Shown: positions 21,901 to 36,900 of the stretch, piece after piece | Layout of the letters: every line of letters starts with the position of its first letter | How positions within the stretch are numbered: the first letter of the stretch is position 1 | From: Mytilus edulis | Lineage: Eukaryota > Mollusca > Bivalvia > Mytilida > Mytilidae | Reading direction: 5' to 3' | DNA: 64,000 nt | NCBI RefSeq assembly: GCF_963676685.1 | Contig: NC_092346.1 | Location: 77,329,821 to 77,393,820 of the forward strand | The notes under the pieces: model-generated | Seen by the model: only the letters and a program-made list of their open reading frames with translations | Databases searched by the model: none | Told to the model about the DNA's origin: nothing | Position numbers and translations under genes: made by a program

Positions 21901-24900
21901 ACAATAAATAGAGAGAAACATTACGTAGCAAAAATGGTCAGCTAGATAAGATCTATAAATAAGTTATAATGGCTGAAAATGTCAGTTGATTCCTTCTGGG
22001 TGATAATAAACTCTGATTCTGAGCTGTTCAACATTTATCTACATTAATTATCTTTTAATTCAACAGGTATACATTAAACCTCCTGACTCTGCTATTTTGT
22101 ATATATATTTGAGCCATATTTATTTTTAATGTAGGTAAGAGAACAGTCCAAGCAAAATGCTGAAAAGATTAGACAAGCAGTAAAACTAGAAAGAGACAGA
22201 CAAGTTACTAAATTGGCAGTAGAATTACAGGTAAATCTGATTTCAGATGTAAATATCGTATTCAGATTATTCAGTTTACAAATTTTGATGTTTTTCTTGA
22301 ATTTGTCAGATTTAATATTGAACATTGTAGAAAGAAAGAAAAACATTTTCTAAAAAGAAGTAATTCATATTTTCAGAATCAGTTGGAACAAGAGAAAGAT
22401 GAAAAAGTTAGGAAGTTGGAGGTTCAGTATGAAAATTCATTGAAAAGCATAGGTCAAGGTCATAAAGAGGCAGGTGAACAAGTAAGTTATAGATAATATT
22501 TCATATCATTTGTTATAATGGTCAGACCAAATTGAGTGACCTGAGAAAATAAAAAAATAAAACATGAATAGAACACTATAACAATCACTGTTTTCCTGAA
22601 ATTGTGTAATGCCCTTTAGTGAGAATTTATGATTGAAACCCACTTTTACCATTTGAACTTTTTGCAGAAGAAAAAAAAATAGATTATCTCCCCATAATAA
22701 TAAAATGATTGGAAAATTAACCAAAGTTATCTTACAATAATCACAAAATAAGGGTTAGCAAACAATTTTTAAAAGGAGCTTAAATAAGATTAATTTTTAA
22801 CTTAAATAGGAGTCATTTTTTGGGTTCTTTTTAGCTTGCTGTTTGTTGTGAGCTAAGGCTCTGTGTTGACGACTACAATACTTAAACCTATATATAATGG
22901 TGTACTTTTTACAAATTATCACTTGGATGGAGAGTTGTTTCATTGGCACTCATACCACATCTTCTTAAGCCTATTAATTAACATTAAACAATTTTCCACT
23001 AAAAAATAAATGAAACTTTTTTCAGTTTCAAGTTAGCGAAATCTACTAATTTTATTCAATATTATGATTTTTTATGCTGCTTAGTGCTGTAAATAGTGTT
23101 ATTCTTGTTAGTAGGAAAGAACCATGTATTGCAAGAGAATGTTAGCCCATTGTTAAGTCATTATTGACAAATACAAGAATAATTAGATCCTTGTGAACTT
23201 TCTGCTATTTTTAAACATTAAGAATAGCTCAAATTGCAGAATATAATTGTCATGTGATATTCATGGGTATTTATACTTTTAAGACATCTGAATATCTTAG
23301 AATTATTTCCTGATACAATTTGAATCTTTTTGTTTCTTACACAGTATGACAGAACTGAAGAAAGGGAGCTTCTGCAGCAAGAAGATAACAGAAGAGCAGA
23401 TGCAAGGGGATCAGCAGCCATGGACAAACTCAAACGGGAAAGAATGTTTCGCCAGTTTGAAGAGACAAAACAAATAAAAGCTAGGTAATGTAGACTTCCA
23501 TCTTAAACATCAAAAATTGATTATGAAATGTAAAAGATAATTGTATCTCAAACTTGTAAATGATGATGACATTTTCTTTATCATATTTAGCATATGTAAA
23601 AAGATGTGAGATGTGAACATTTACCCTTCTTTGTTGGATTTATGGTATGTGAGTAGACCTATTTTTTATTGCCCTATTGACACATACCCTGCATATCCTT
23701 TAATTTATATACAAGGAAACAATGAACTAAAATTCAAAAGCTATGGACTGGTAAAAAAATGATCCCTTAACAAGAAATGGGTGTCTATAAAATATTCCAA
23801 GGATTTGATCACTCAGCTTTTAAAAGTTGTGTATAAGTATCAAAGAACTGTCATCAACACCAAAATCCTGATAAAAATAAATCCTGGTAAAAAAGACTTG
23901 TCAACCACAGTTACCATCGATGAGATTACTGACTTTGAAAAGACACATGAATATGTGGCAAGGATGAGTAAGTAATTGGGCCGTTATTATTAACCTTTTA
24001 ATACTAATAGTTCAGACATCAGAAGCTTTATTTGACCAACCAGACTATTCCTTTTCACCTGGTTGTTGAGCATTTTTATCAAGTGCTAATGCTAATGTTA
24101 TTAATCTTAACCACATATTTTATACTACAATCCCCTTAAATGTCAGTGATAGCAATAATGTCAACTGTCACAACCCTGAGGTAGTTTGTTAAACTTCCTT
24201 GCACAGTCAGTCAAATATTCAATTAGCTTATATTGAAACCTTTTAATGGCACCATCATTTATTCTATATTGTTTAACTGTCTATATTTTAGACAAGCTGC
24301 TTTAGATGAAGAGAGAAAAAGAGCTGCTATGATTGCTTCATTGCCACCACCAGATCCTGATCCACTTCTAGATATCAACATACCAACAAGTAAGTCATTT
24401 TACAGATTTTCGCATTATAAAAAAATATTTTTAAAATGAAAAGTGTTAACAGGGATGACTTAATTTGTAAAATTACCGAGTATGCAAAATGACAGAACAG
24501 TCAAACCTGCCTTAACTGTCACCTTGTTTCAGCGGTCACCTGTCTCTAATGATCACTTTTAGAGCCTCCAAAAAGCTTTCAGTGTATAATTTAACTTTGC
24601 ACCGTCAGTGGTCACTTAATTTTTGCACAAAATTGTCATTATGACTTTTAACATTGGCTAAGTGTTTTAAAAATGAAAATCTTATTCTGTTTACAACCAA
24701 ATCACGCAATAGGGGATGAATTCATAAATTCCATGCGTTTTGAAAGTTTAATTCTAATTTACAATCTAGAATCTGCCAATTTGTTTTTTACTGCTCCAAG
24801 AATGATAACTATTGATTGAAAACACAAAACAATTGATTCAGGCCTTGGGCAACGGTAGAATCAGATGTTTTTATACGACCGCAAAATTGTTTTTTACGTC

Positions 24901-27900
24901 GTATAATGCTAATATGTCGTCGTCTGAAGACAAATTTAGTTTCTGGACAATAACTTTAGTTTTAGTGAGTGAATTTCTACAAATTTTTACCAGGAGGTTC
25001 AATGCCACTTAAGAAAGGTTGGGAGTTATGGTCCAAATAGTTTAGGAATTAGGGGCCCAAAAAAAGGGGGCCCAAATTTAGCATTTTTGTAGTTTTCAAA
25101 CAATAACTTATGTTTAAGTGTATGAATCTCTCTGAAATTATACCACAAGTTTCCATACCATGAAGGGATGGTTTGTATTGTTTGGGGGGGGGGGGGAGGT
25201 TATTGCTCAAAATGTTTCGGAATTAGGGGCAAAAAAAGTGTGTTTTTTTCTGGTCAATGGACAATTAAGACAATTTAAAAGCAGTGTAAGGGAGGTAACT
25301 CAAAAACATTTAACATACAATGTTGGGTATGTTTTGCATTTACAAAGGAGTAGGTCCGGTAAGGACCGATTTTGGCCTCAAATTTCAGGTTCATCTGACG
25401 AAAGATTTTGACCACTATTCAAACACTTAAGTTTCTATTTCATTTGATTCAATTAGTTGATGTGAAAGATTTTAACTAATTTAATCATTAAAAACGATCT
25501 GATTCAGCTCAAATATGAAAATTATACCAAATATGCCGATAAATGTCACTTTTCAAATCGTTTTTGTCAAACATGAAAGTGGCCGCATCCGTGTTCATCC
25601 TCAACCTTTATATATATTATGTATTATCATCAAATTCAACTTACATTTCAATATTATGGATGAACACGAATGCGGCCACTTTCGTTTAACACGAAAACCG
25701 TCTAAAATTTAACTAAAATGCTAGAATAGTGAAGATTTCAGTAATTTAGCATGACTTTATGGTGCTAGTACCCGATATTTGTGCATTGTATTGTCAAAAA
25801 CAGTCCATATTTATGTAGCAGAAGCATTTTACTATCCAATAAATAACTAAAATTTACATTTTAACAATTTTGTAAAACTGCTATATATTGGGGCCAAAAA
25901 GGGGTCTTACTGAACTTACTCCTTTCTCAAATTCAAAATTTTTTAAAAGTTTGAAGAAAAAATCTTTAATTCCACAATATTGCGCAATATATTTGTAAGA
26001 TCTTGACATTTGTTTTGTGTCAGAAACTCATATTATGTCAAAAGCTTGATCACAATACAAATTCAGAGCTGTATCAAGCTTGAATGCTTTATCCATACTT
26101 GCCCAACTGTTCAGGGTTCGACCTCTGCGGTCGTATAAAGCTGTGCACCTGGTTGTAACATATCTTAAAAGGTCATTTCTATTAAGTAGTTTATTTTTAA
26201 TTGTTCTCATGAGGGGATCTTTAATTCAGGTTTGACTGAACATAGAATTTATTTTTATAGGAAAAGTGTTTTTCAAATTTGTTCATTGTGACTAAAAGTG
26301 GAGATAAAACAACTTTGAATTGAAATGAGGCAGTATACTAGACTTTTTGTATTGTTTTATATTCCTTTCATTTTTGTTACAGAAAAACCAGTAAAGATGA
26401 CTGATGTAGATAATTTTACCACAACACATTACCATATTTTAGAACAATATTCTATTGATAAGGCTAATCCTATTACACAGGTGGGTAAAAAAGTTTAATT
26501 TTATCTTGCTAAATCTACAAAAGTTGTTATTAAAAAGATGTAAGGATTAAACAAGTATTCATTTATTCCTTAGATTTAACCAATGATTAAAGTAAATTTT
26601 ATATTTTTTAATTTTCTAAAAGGTTACAATTGCAAAAAAAATATAAATGTTAACTTTTGAAAAAAAAAATCATTAACAATTTATACATAATGTGTCCAGT
26701 TACGGTATTGTCAGCATGTGTTTTATATCAAATTATGATATATTTTTTTACAGGGAGATGCTCGAGCAGCAGCTGAGGAAGAAGAGAGAAGAATTAGGGA
26801 GAGATCTCAGGAGTTAGTCAGACTGAGTAATGATAGAATGGCCAGGGCAAGAGTCAGACATAATAATGCTCTGGAAAAAGAAATACTTAGTCATGTACGT
26901 TTTCATCGAGTAACTGTTCTATAGAAAATAAAGAAAAATAGAAACTTTTAAAGTCGATGAAAAATATATATGTAAGACTTAGGTTGGCATCTATTCTCTC
27001 ATTGAAGTATTCTTAAAATCAACATCCAAATTGACATCATAATGGAATAAGATTCTTAATCAATAGCCAATTCAATGCCCACTAATTGATGTGTTTTTTG
27101 TTGTTCTCAAATCTTAGTCCAATATATGGCTTTTATAATTGACGTCCATTTAGTTAACTTTCCACAATGACATCTCAACTTTATTTAGTAAAAAAAAATG
27201 TCTTATTTCTAATTTTGACACATCTATTTTCTAGGTGTAAATTGGTTGGTTGAATCTTAAATTAAAAAAAAAGTTAAGATTAAAATTGTTTTTGAGTTTC
27301 TCATATGACTTTTCATGTAGTTATTGTCCTTTACAAGTTTTAACGTTTTGTATAATATACTTGTTTGTATTACAATAATTTGTTAAATAATTTGTATTTT
27401 TTAGGACTATGATAAGATGATGATGGATCTTAGTGATTTACAGAGAGCAGACAGAGAAAGGAGATTACACGTTGTTGCAAACATTCCAGTAAGTTTACTA
27501 TCTTCTTAACCCTTTCACCGATAACTGCCCAGACAGAAGCTACTCTGAGACGATGGCTTCCCTGGCTACTATTACTCAGGCGGGAGTTAATAAATGTCTA
27601 TAAAAACTTGTCTGTAGTTATTGGTGTCTTTATTTCATTCACTAACACCATGTTCACAGTTTTGTTCATGTTTTAATAATTTTTTCTTCATAAAATATTC
27701 AAATTTTCGGCATTATCTAGGTGAAGTTCTCGAAATTCTGCTCTTTGACCCAAAATCATAATTTTTTAACCCAAAACGGCAAAATTTTGAAAAATTTAAT
27801 GAGGCTGTACAAATTCCTTACACTGAACGATGTCCATTCCAAGTGTTTTGTACTTAAAACGACATTTTATGTATAAAAAGTATACTAGTTTGGCTTCAAT

Positions 27901-30900
27901 TCTTTCATATTCTTTCAAAAAAAATGTTCCCTCATTTCAAATTCTTGTAAATTCTGTAAATTTCCTTTGATTTTGACACCATTTTCAACAAACGGAAGCC
28001 CCATGTTTACACTTTCATCCGGGTATTAAACAAAGAAAGATAACTTGTGTTTGCACTGTTTTAAGTGGGAAATATAAAATAGGTATTCCGATCCTGGTAA
28101 ACAGTACTCATCGTCAGCTGTCTGAAGCATAAATCCCAGTAGACCGGGACTCATCGGCGAAAGGGTTAAGTAAAATTTGTTCCAATTGAATTGTTATTTC
28201 TTTTAACAGAGACATGTTTAATTGATTATCAAAGAGGTTTTACTGGACATATTCATTTGGTTGTTTTCAAAATAATTGTTTAACATATGGTTATCTATGG
28301 TTATCTAGTTAATATAATAATGATGCCTTGAGGTGCAGGGTAGCCTCACAACTAAAAAATAAAATAGCTTTTCAAGATGCCACAATTATTTAGACTTATG
28401 GTTTACCAGTTATGTCATGTGATTCAATACTTCCTCTGTAACTTTACATAAATACTAGATTGAACTTTTACTCTTATCTCTGATGTCCTTCATCTGCAAT
28501 TATTTTCCATGGAATGTTCCAGATTTCAATTATTCAGGATGACACAAACTTCTGAAATGGTTTTAGATTGTTTAGTCAGAATGTCTTGATGTCTGTCAAT
28601 CAAACCATCCAAGCTTTTAGCTGTCAATTAGATGGCATGTTCCTTGCTTTATTAAAAGCTTTTTATATCTTTTACAATGTTTTCTTTTCAACAGAAACAA
28701 GTTTTTGAGCCACCTCACAAAAGGGTAGAAGACAGAGAAGACCACCAGAGAAATTTAGAAACAGCATTTGAAGACATGTACATGGCTCAAACAGGTAGGT
28801 TCATTCTCATACCAACAAAAAATAAAATGCAATTGTGGTTTAGAAATTGTTTAATTCATATACAAAAAAAATAATACAATGTACAAAATGATGGATAACC
28901 ACATGAAAAATTTGTGACAAATACTGCTGAAAATAATAAATGAAAAATATTGGATAATTGATGCTATATGAAATCATACTGTGAATACAATTTCCAAGGT
29001 ACAACATGGTTCTTCAACAATAAATCTGTTGCACATTCTTATTCCATTATACATATATTACTTTCCTTTATTCAACATATAAAGCTATACTTTTGTTAAC
29101 ACACAGTGCATAGGTTAAAAGAGGAGTTTTCCCATCTCTTCCAGTAATAAAAATGAATCAGTTCATTGACTTATTTATAGCCCTACCCATCACTGGCACA
29201 TCTGTGTCCCTAAAGTTACAATTTCTTCCTGTTTGAATATTACCCACCCTAATTATTTGATTTATAAAGTTAAAGACCTAACTTCAATAAAGAGATCTAT
29301 CATTTGAAATAAATTATTTTCAGATTACGTAGGTGATTTAAGTCTAGCATTAGACCCACACCCACCTCCAGAGACGCCTTCTGCCACAGAATCATTAGAG
29401 GTATCCATGATGACTGAAGGAACACCTGTCCAGGAACCTACATTACCCAGAATTCCACCTGTTCTTAAAGATATGACTAATATACCAAGAACACAGGGAG
29501 AAAAGTCACCAGTAAAGAAACCAGGTATAGTGAGGTTGCAACATAAAGTAAAGTCATAGTTAGCTATTTCACTGGAGCTATATTCATTTCAAGACTTACC
29601 AAATTAGTTAGATTACTCTAGATAAAGTTGTAAGTTATAAGGACAGATGTACAAAAATTGGCTGATTATCTGTATAATATTTGTAACATACATAAAGGCA
29701 TACAAAATAACTTACTGTAAGCATAATTTAAAAAAGGCTTTCTATTTCAATTTGAAAGAAGAGGTCTGTTCTAGAAAACAAACTGTGGTTTGAAGAGGGT
29801 TTACATAACTTTTTAAAAAGGCAAATGATAGATAAAGGATGTTAGGAAGTTTCACTTTTGTTTTGTAAAATGCCCTAAACTATTACAATGAATAGCTGCA
29901 GAAATAAACTGATGATTTAATATTCTACAGACTTGATGAAAGTGTGATATACTTATTTGTTTCACTTTTTTTCCCCAGAAAAAGTGTTAAAGAAGTTAAT
30001 GGATAAAATAAAATCCCAAAGAGATGAATGGATATCTAAATCTAATGTTGATCTGGATATTCCTGATGATACCACAATTAAGGTAGGTTTCTGAATATTA
30101 TAATCCAATCATTTTACCTCTATATATATCCTGATCCTCTAAATGTCTGTAGTTTGTCAAGAAGCTTATTTCCAATATGACAAAGAACAAGAATACTTAC
30201 AGATTTATTATCATAGTCCATTGTCAGATTAAGATTAAAGTGGTCTGTCCTGTTTTTTTCTCTGTCCTTATGTCAAGCTTGAGTTTTGTTTTGCTTTTTT
30301 TTTAAAGGAGATTACCTTTAGATATTGACTCCTATTGTCGTCTGTTTTAGAGTTGTCTCATTGACAATCATGCCACATCTCATTATTTTTTTATAAAGTA
30401 TTTTATGTTATGTGAAGATCAAGTTTCAGTACATTTCAAGTGTATGTAGGACTTTTGTCCTGGGAAAAGTATAAATATTGAACGCTTGAAATTGTATTGT
30501 TAAGATATACCATTACTCATTGCATTTATAGAGCAAGCATTACTTTAAAACCAACGAAAACTTACTTGGCATGGATGAATTAAAGATGCATTCTTTTAAA
30601 ATATATGATTTTGCTATTTTTTTTCTATAAATAAACTTTATCCTATTCTTAATAGAAAAATAAAATAAAAATATGGGGTCACCGTTCATTTAAGCTCACA
30701 AACTGCTTTCGAAAGAAGCATGCATTTTTGTTCAGGTACTTTTTTTCTGTTGAACTAATAGGAGAAAAAAAGGTAATATCGAAATAAAAAAATAACTAAA
30801 TTACAGAAATTGCTTAAATTTTACAATAGTTTAGTTGAAGTAAAGCTTATTTGAAAACAAAATAAAAAACATAGGTCACCTATGAGTTAAAAAAGATATT

Positions 30901-33900
30901 TTAATTTTAATACCAAAGGGAGATAATTTGGAGCTTTTTCAATGATATAAACATTTTAAAAGTCATCTTGGGCCAAAACAAATTGATTTGTTTGGTCGAT
31001 TTTGTACCATATCATGAAGTAACAACTAATAGTGTAATAAATAAAATTTGTAATGAAAAAAAAATGTTTTAATTTTGCTGAATTTTTTGTACCATCGCGC
31101 CCACCTCCTTAAATGAAAATATTGATGGGTCATGTCCATATGAGAAGTCAGTAAAAACAAGTTTTTGAATGTTCAAATGTATCTGTTATCTTTGTAGGTA
31201 CAAGAACCTGGTAGGAATGAGTTTACAACATCTAGACATGTTCCTGGTACTCAGACAGATGAGGTTCCTACCAAGCTTAGTGCTCCTGAAGGTACAGCTG
31301 ACATATCTGTTGACTCAGTATTAGAACAACAGAAAGAGTTAGAGTAAGTGGCGATTGTTTGCTTATGATAGAGATATGTCAAGTATTCATAGAGACCTAA
31401 AAGGATCCGTCAACTTTTAGGTTTTGGATTTTTGAAAGGTTAATCTTTGTAATTCAATTTTAGTGTAAAAGATTTTAAAGACTCATATTTAATGTGCTGA
31501 AACATTTTGATCATCAGAGTTGCACAAAAATGTTTAAAAGATTATAGAGTTGAATTTTGTAATTTTTGTTAAAGGGATCTATCCTATAAAAAGTTGAGAT
31601 ATCAAAATTGCACAAAAAAAGTTTTGTATTTTGGAAAGAGTCTCATAATATCCCTGTTATCATGATAGCTGTTCTGATTATGTTCTGACCAAAAAAATAA
31701 AAATGTCATAAATGAAAAGACATTTGACTTTTAACTATTTCATATACCTTCTAATATGAAACTAAGATTTCAAACTGCCAAAAGCATTTTCGTCTGGTAA
31801 GATGAAAATCAGATTGATTTCCTAAAAGAAATAAAATGATACTTTAAACATTTACAGTCCGATATTAAATCTGATGGCGTATGGTACTAATATGATGTAA
31901 GTATTCATGCTCAAGCAATCAACATCATCATCACATTTCTCTCCTCCTCATTAATCAAGGGTGATAAGCATATATATCCTTCCTCATGAATCAAGGGTGA
32001 TAAGCATATATATCCCTCCTTATGAATCAAGGGTGATAAGCATATATATCCCTCCTTATGAATCAAGGGTGATAAGCATATATATCCCTCCTCATGAATC
32101 AAGGGTGATAAGCATATATATCCTTCCTCATGAATCAAGGGTGATAAGCATATATATCCCTCCTCATGAATCAAGGTTGATAAGCATATATATCCCTCCT
32201 CATGAATCAAGGGTGATAAGCATATATATCCCTCCTCATGAATCAAGGGTGATAAGCATATATATCCCTCCCCATGAATCAAGGGTGATAAGCATATATA
32301 TCCCTCCTCATGAATCAAGGGTGATAAGCATATATATCCCTCCTTATGAATCAAGGGTGATAAGCATATATATCCCTCCCCATGAATCAAGGGTGATAAG
32401 CATATATATCCCTCCTCATGAATCAAGGGTGATAAGCATATATATCCTTCCTCAAAACTTCAAATGTAATTTTCCACCAATGTATTGTTACTACTATTCA
32501 TCTCATGTTCTTGATATTTGAGATCATGTTATATTTTAATCCTGAATTCCATATATATACACTTATTATCAAGGAATGGTAAACGGGCAATGTCACAAAT
32601 TTTGTTTTTTATTTTACATTACGATTTGAACTCCTTTGAACATTTTCATTTTGAATCTAGCAATACGATGGTTGATACATTAAAATCAAATTAGGCCACC
32701 ATATTTTCATTGTATGTGAATTAAACAGAAATTCATATAACAACAACATATAAAGGAGTAGGTCCGGTAAGGACCAATTTTGGCCTCAAATTTCATGTTC
32801 ATCTGACGAAAGATTTTGATCACTTTTTAAACACTTAAGTGTCTATTTTATTTGGATCAATTAGTTTATGTAAAAGATTTTAACTGATTTAGTCATAAAA
32901 AACGCACGGATTCAAGCTGAAATATGAAAAATCTACCAAATATGCCGAAAAATGTCATTTTTCAGGTGGTTTTTGTCAAAAATGAAAGTGGCCGCATCCG
33001 TGTTCATCCTCAACCTTTATATATGTTATGTATTATCATAAGATACAACTTACATTTCAATATTAAGGATGAACACGAATGCGGCCACTTTCGTTTTACA
33101 CGAAAACCGTCTAAAATTTAACTAAAATACTAGAATTGTGAAGATTTCAGTAATTTAGCATGACTTAATGGTGCTAGTACCCGATATATGTGCATTGTAT
33201 TGTCAAAATCAACCCAAATCTATGTAGCAGAAGCATTCTACTGTCCAATGAATAACTAAAAGTTTACATTTTAACAACTTTGTAAAACTGCTATATTTTG
33301 GGGCCAAAAAGGGGTCTTACCGGACCTACTCCTTTGTAAAAGATATCAATGGATTGTTTTATTAATTGAGGAATTTAGGTTAGACAATTTAGTATTTAGA
33401 TATGATAAATTTTATACGACTTTAAGAATGTTGCCTTATGTGCATTCTACACAAATATGCATCTGTTTCAAGAATATTCCATGATATTTGTTATTAAAAA
33501 AAAGAGGTTTTTTTATCAATAGCTCAACATGCCAAAATATTATGTAAAACTTTTAAAAGACTGTGACTAAGCCTGATTGTAACTTCACTTAATCACCATA
33601 TTTAAAGTAACCCTAACATATCATATTAAGACAAGCAAAAATATGTGCTAGAAAAGCAAAAAAGAAAAAGAAAAAAATGTAAACTTTGCATAATTCAAAA
33701 TTTGTAAAAATAGATAGTTGTCACTACATGTACAAATAGCTAAAGGAGATTTCATTTTAAGGATTATTTGCTGTAATTTAGACCAATTAGAGGGACAAAA
33801 TTTACATATTTTGAAATATTTATGACATTTTTTGCCTCAAACAAATTATAATAAAGGTCTTGTGTTCCCTAGGTGTAAATAAATCTAAAAGAAAAAAGGA

Positions 33901-36900
33901 CATGTAAACAAATGATTTCCTATTAGTGGTTCTAAATTATTTAGGGTTGGCGCAAGAAGACATATTTCATTACAGTTTCATTAGAAAACATTGTCATCAA
34001 GTGTGACAATCTTGTTTTGCACATAGGAGGTGATATATCTTACTGCAAATTGGCTCTCACTTTACATCACAGCAAATAGCTTGTCACATTAGAATACCTG
34101 ATGCTGTTTGGTGTCTATAACTGATTTTATACTTACTGTGGATTGAGTTTCCTGGTTGAACTTATATTTAAACTCTGTATTAATAGCTCACACATTATTC
34201 CATGTTAAAGTGCACAAATAAGCTTTCAGTAACTTGTACCCTTTACAAGGTGTCAGAAATTTAGCAAAGTTGAGTTTTGTTGTTTGGCAAGTCCAATTGA
34301 AGAGTTGCCACCATTTTGCAGTAATTATTTAATGTCAATGAAGCTTTATCTGCTCTTTTGACAAATTTGTTCTTGTCTTTGCCTGAACAGGACATTTATG
34401 TATTATCTACAAAAATACTGATTTGCTATTTTTCATTAAATTTTGTCCTGCCTTGCCCAAGAAGTTGAAGTTTGCTTGCCTCGTTTTCCAGTCAGTTTAT
34501 CTGTCAAATTTTTCGTTCTTTTAAACACTGGCTAGTGGCAAATAACATTAATTCAATAAACTTCATAGTATGACAATCTCCAAGAAAATTAACTTATTAA
34601 TATTATTCATTAATATTTTAAGAATTTGTATGACACAAAATTATTTTATTTTATTTATTTACTTTTGAGATTGGTTTTTAACACCCATGTCCATGTGTTG
34701 TTCAATGAAAGTAGGAATTGAATTTTGCAATTTCATGATAAATTACATTAAATTTGTCCTTCCATTTTAACTGAAACATTCTTATATTGTTTCATTATTA
34801 TAAATGAAAACATGACATCTTACAGGTCGTTTGCTGTTTTCTTATCCTCATTGATTTGATTTTTTTCAGAAACCAAAAACGAGTGTTAGAGGAAAAATTG
34901 AAAGCTCTAGAAGGGGAGCATGCTGCATACAAACAAACAGCCCAATCTAGATTATCTCATAATGAAGGGTATCCTCCCATACATACCCAGCTTATGAATG
35001 GACATGCTGTACCTAGAGAACAGATGTCCTCTGGATATTCTTGGTCTGTACCACAAAGTATGCATCAACCTCCATTGTCAACTGGTTCCATCACAGCAAA
35101 ACCATATTTGACAACAGCTGGTGCATCCCAGCCACAAATCCAAAAACAGTACATGCCAGTGCCACAAGTTCAACAACAGTACATGCCAGTGCAGCATACT
35201 GACAGAATCGGTATGACAGTATCAGAACAACCATATCCCTTACCAGTTACTCTGTTGCCAAGGGAACCAGTTGTAGCATCATTACCAAAGCAGTACATTC
35301 CTTTATCTCATCGACAACAGGGGGACATGCCCCAACTGTCAACAGTAAATGTGAGTAGTAGGATGCAGCCTCCAACCTACACCTCAGCACTCTCACAGAT
35401 CCAGACCCAGCATGAAGCTGGAAGTTATGGAGTGAGACAGCCAGCAGTCCAATCACAGCAACAATATGTTCCTCCCAGTGTAGCACCAGTTTCTGTGTTT
35501 AGTCGTGAGTCTGTTCATCATCATCCTTCATTGTCAATGAGTTCATTATCTGGGTCATCTGGAGATTATTATCCACAGACTTTTCCTACTCCATCTCTTC
35601 CCATTCCATCCACGGTTGGTCTGATACCAGTAACATCCTATGCTGCTCAACAAGACCAAACTAAAAAGATTAAAGATTATCAACAATATTTACTACAACG
35701 TCATGAACAAAGTAAAAAGGTGCTGGCTGATACTAGAGCTGAAATTGAAAAAAGACGACAGGAGTTACTTCATAGGTTTCCACAATTAGCTGGTCAATCT
35801 CCTGAAACCAACAAAGGAGATGAACAACTCCCAGTAGTAGATAGTCGAGCAAATATTCCTCCACCTCCCCCTTCTGAGGTAATCCAGACAAATACACAAA
35901 CAACAGAACTATCACCAAGTAAGACAGCTATATCATCACTCGTGACACAACTGGCTTCAGATCCATACTATGCACAAAGATTGGGACTTGAGAAAGAGAA
36001 AAACAGTAAAGCAGAAGTTAGTCAGACTAATAATAAATATAGAGATGTAAGAAAGTCTCTTCCTTTTGATGAATCTCTTCAGGAATCACCTTACACTCAA
36101 GTTCATGATTCAGGGGGTAAATTTAGACAGACAGAATTCGACTCTACAATGGAATCAGATGATAGAAGAGATTTAGATGATACAGTAATGTCATCATCTA
36201 CAGACAGAGGGAGCCCTAAATTACCAATGAACGGAAGACGATCAGCCCAGTCAACCGAATCAGATATGGATACATCAGGTCAGAGTACAGGAAAAGATCA
36301 AAATGAAATATATGATAACAGACAACAGGAATTAAAGAAACAATTAGAAGAAATACAGAAACAGAAAGAGGCCATATTACAGAGGCATGATATGGCACAT
36401 CTTAGACTTCATGCTGAACAGGAGAGACTTAAATACCAGATGGCAGAGGAGGAGAAAAGATTGACTCCTGATATCACTTCAGAAGGTATGTAATACCTTT
36501 TTATTTTTCGAGTTATTTCACAGGTTGTTGATTAATTTTTAACCAAAGAGATTGAAAATTCAAACATGAGTCCTTCTTTCTCATAAGAAATTATACTTGC
36601 AATCTGAGTATTGTAATAAAAATAGGCCACAGTTATCACAAGTTCCAACTTATTGATTATTATTTTATTATGGATCATTGGCAAATATTTTATGCATATT
36701 TCCATTGCTTTAGTTGTCAACTATAAAATTATTTTTATAAATTGAATTTACCGAGATGTACAATTGATAGATAGCTGTTTGTGATATTTTCATCTTCTTT
36801 CCCGCTAAATTATTTCTTTTTTTCTTTTTTTAGTTTGCCTTTACTAAATGCAATGAAACTTATACACTATGTTTATAACCACCTCTTACATATAGTTAAA

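Larger units (their letters stand above)
24498..26238. mobile_element. Outer TIR element of a three-level nest (CAGTCAAACCTG ends)
   Basis: Left terminus CAGTCAAACCTG at 24498 and right terminus CAGGTTTGACTG ending 26238 are 12-bp perfect inverted repeats; TTAA-containing sequence follows each. Span 1,741 bp, mostly taken up by the later insertion at 24870-26139. No clear target duplication and no transposase. Confidence 0.6.

Noticed and set aside
31949..32453. Regular 36-bp repeats suggesting a CRISPR array
   Set aside because: Units are contiguous with no unique spacers, and the DNA is clearly eukaryotic.
31911..32521. Long ORFs on both strands (about 171 and 186 codons)
   Set aside because: They are produced by the 36-bp minisatellite, whose period is a multiple of three; no start context, splice fit or non-repeat sequence supports a gene.
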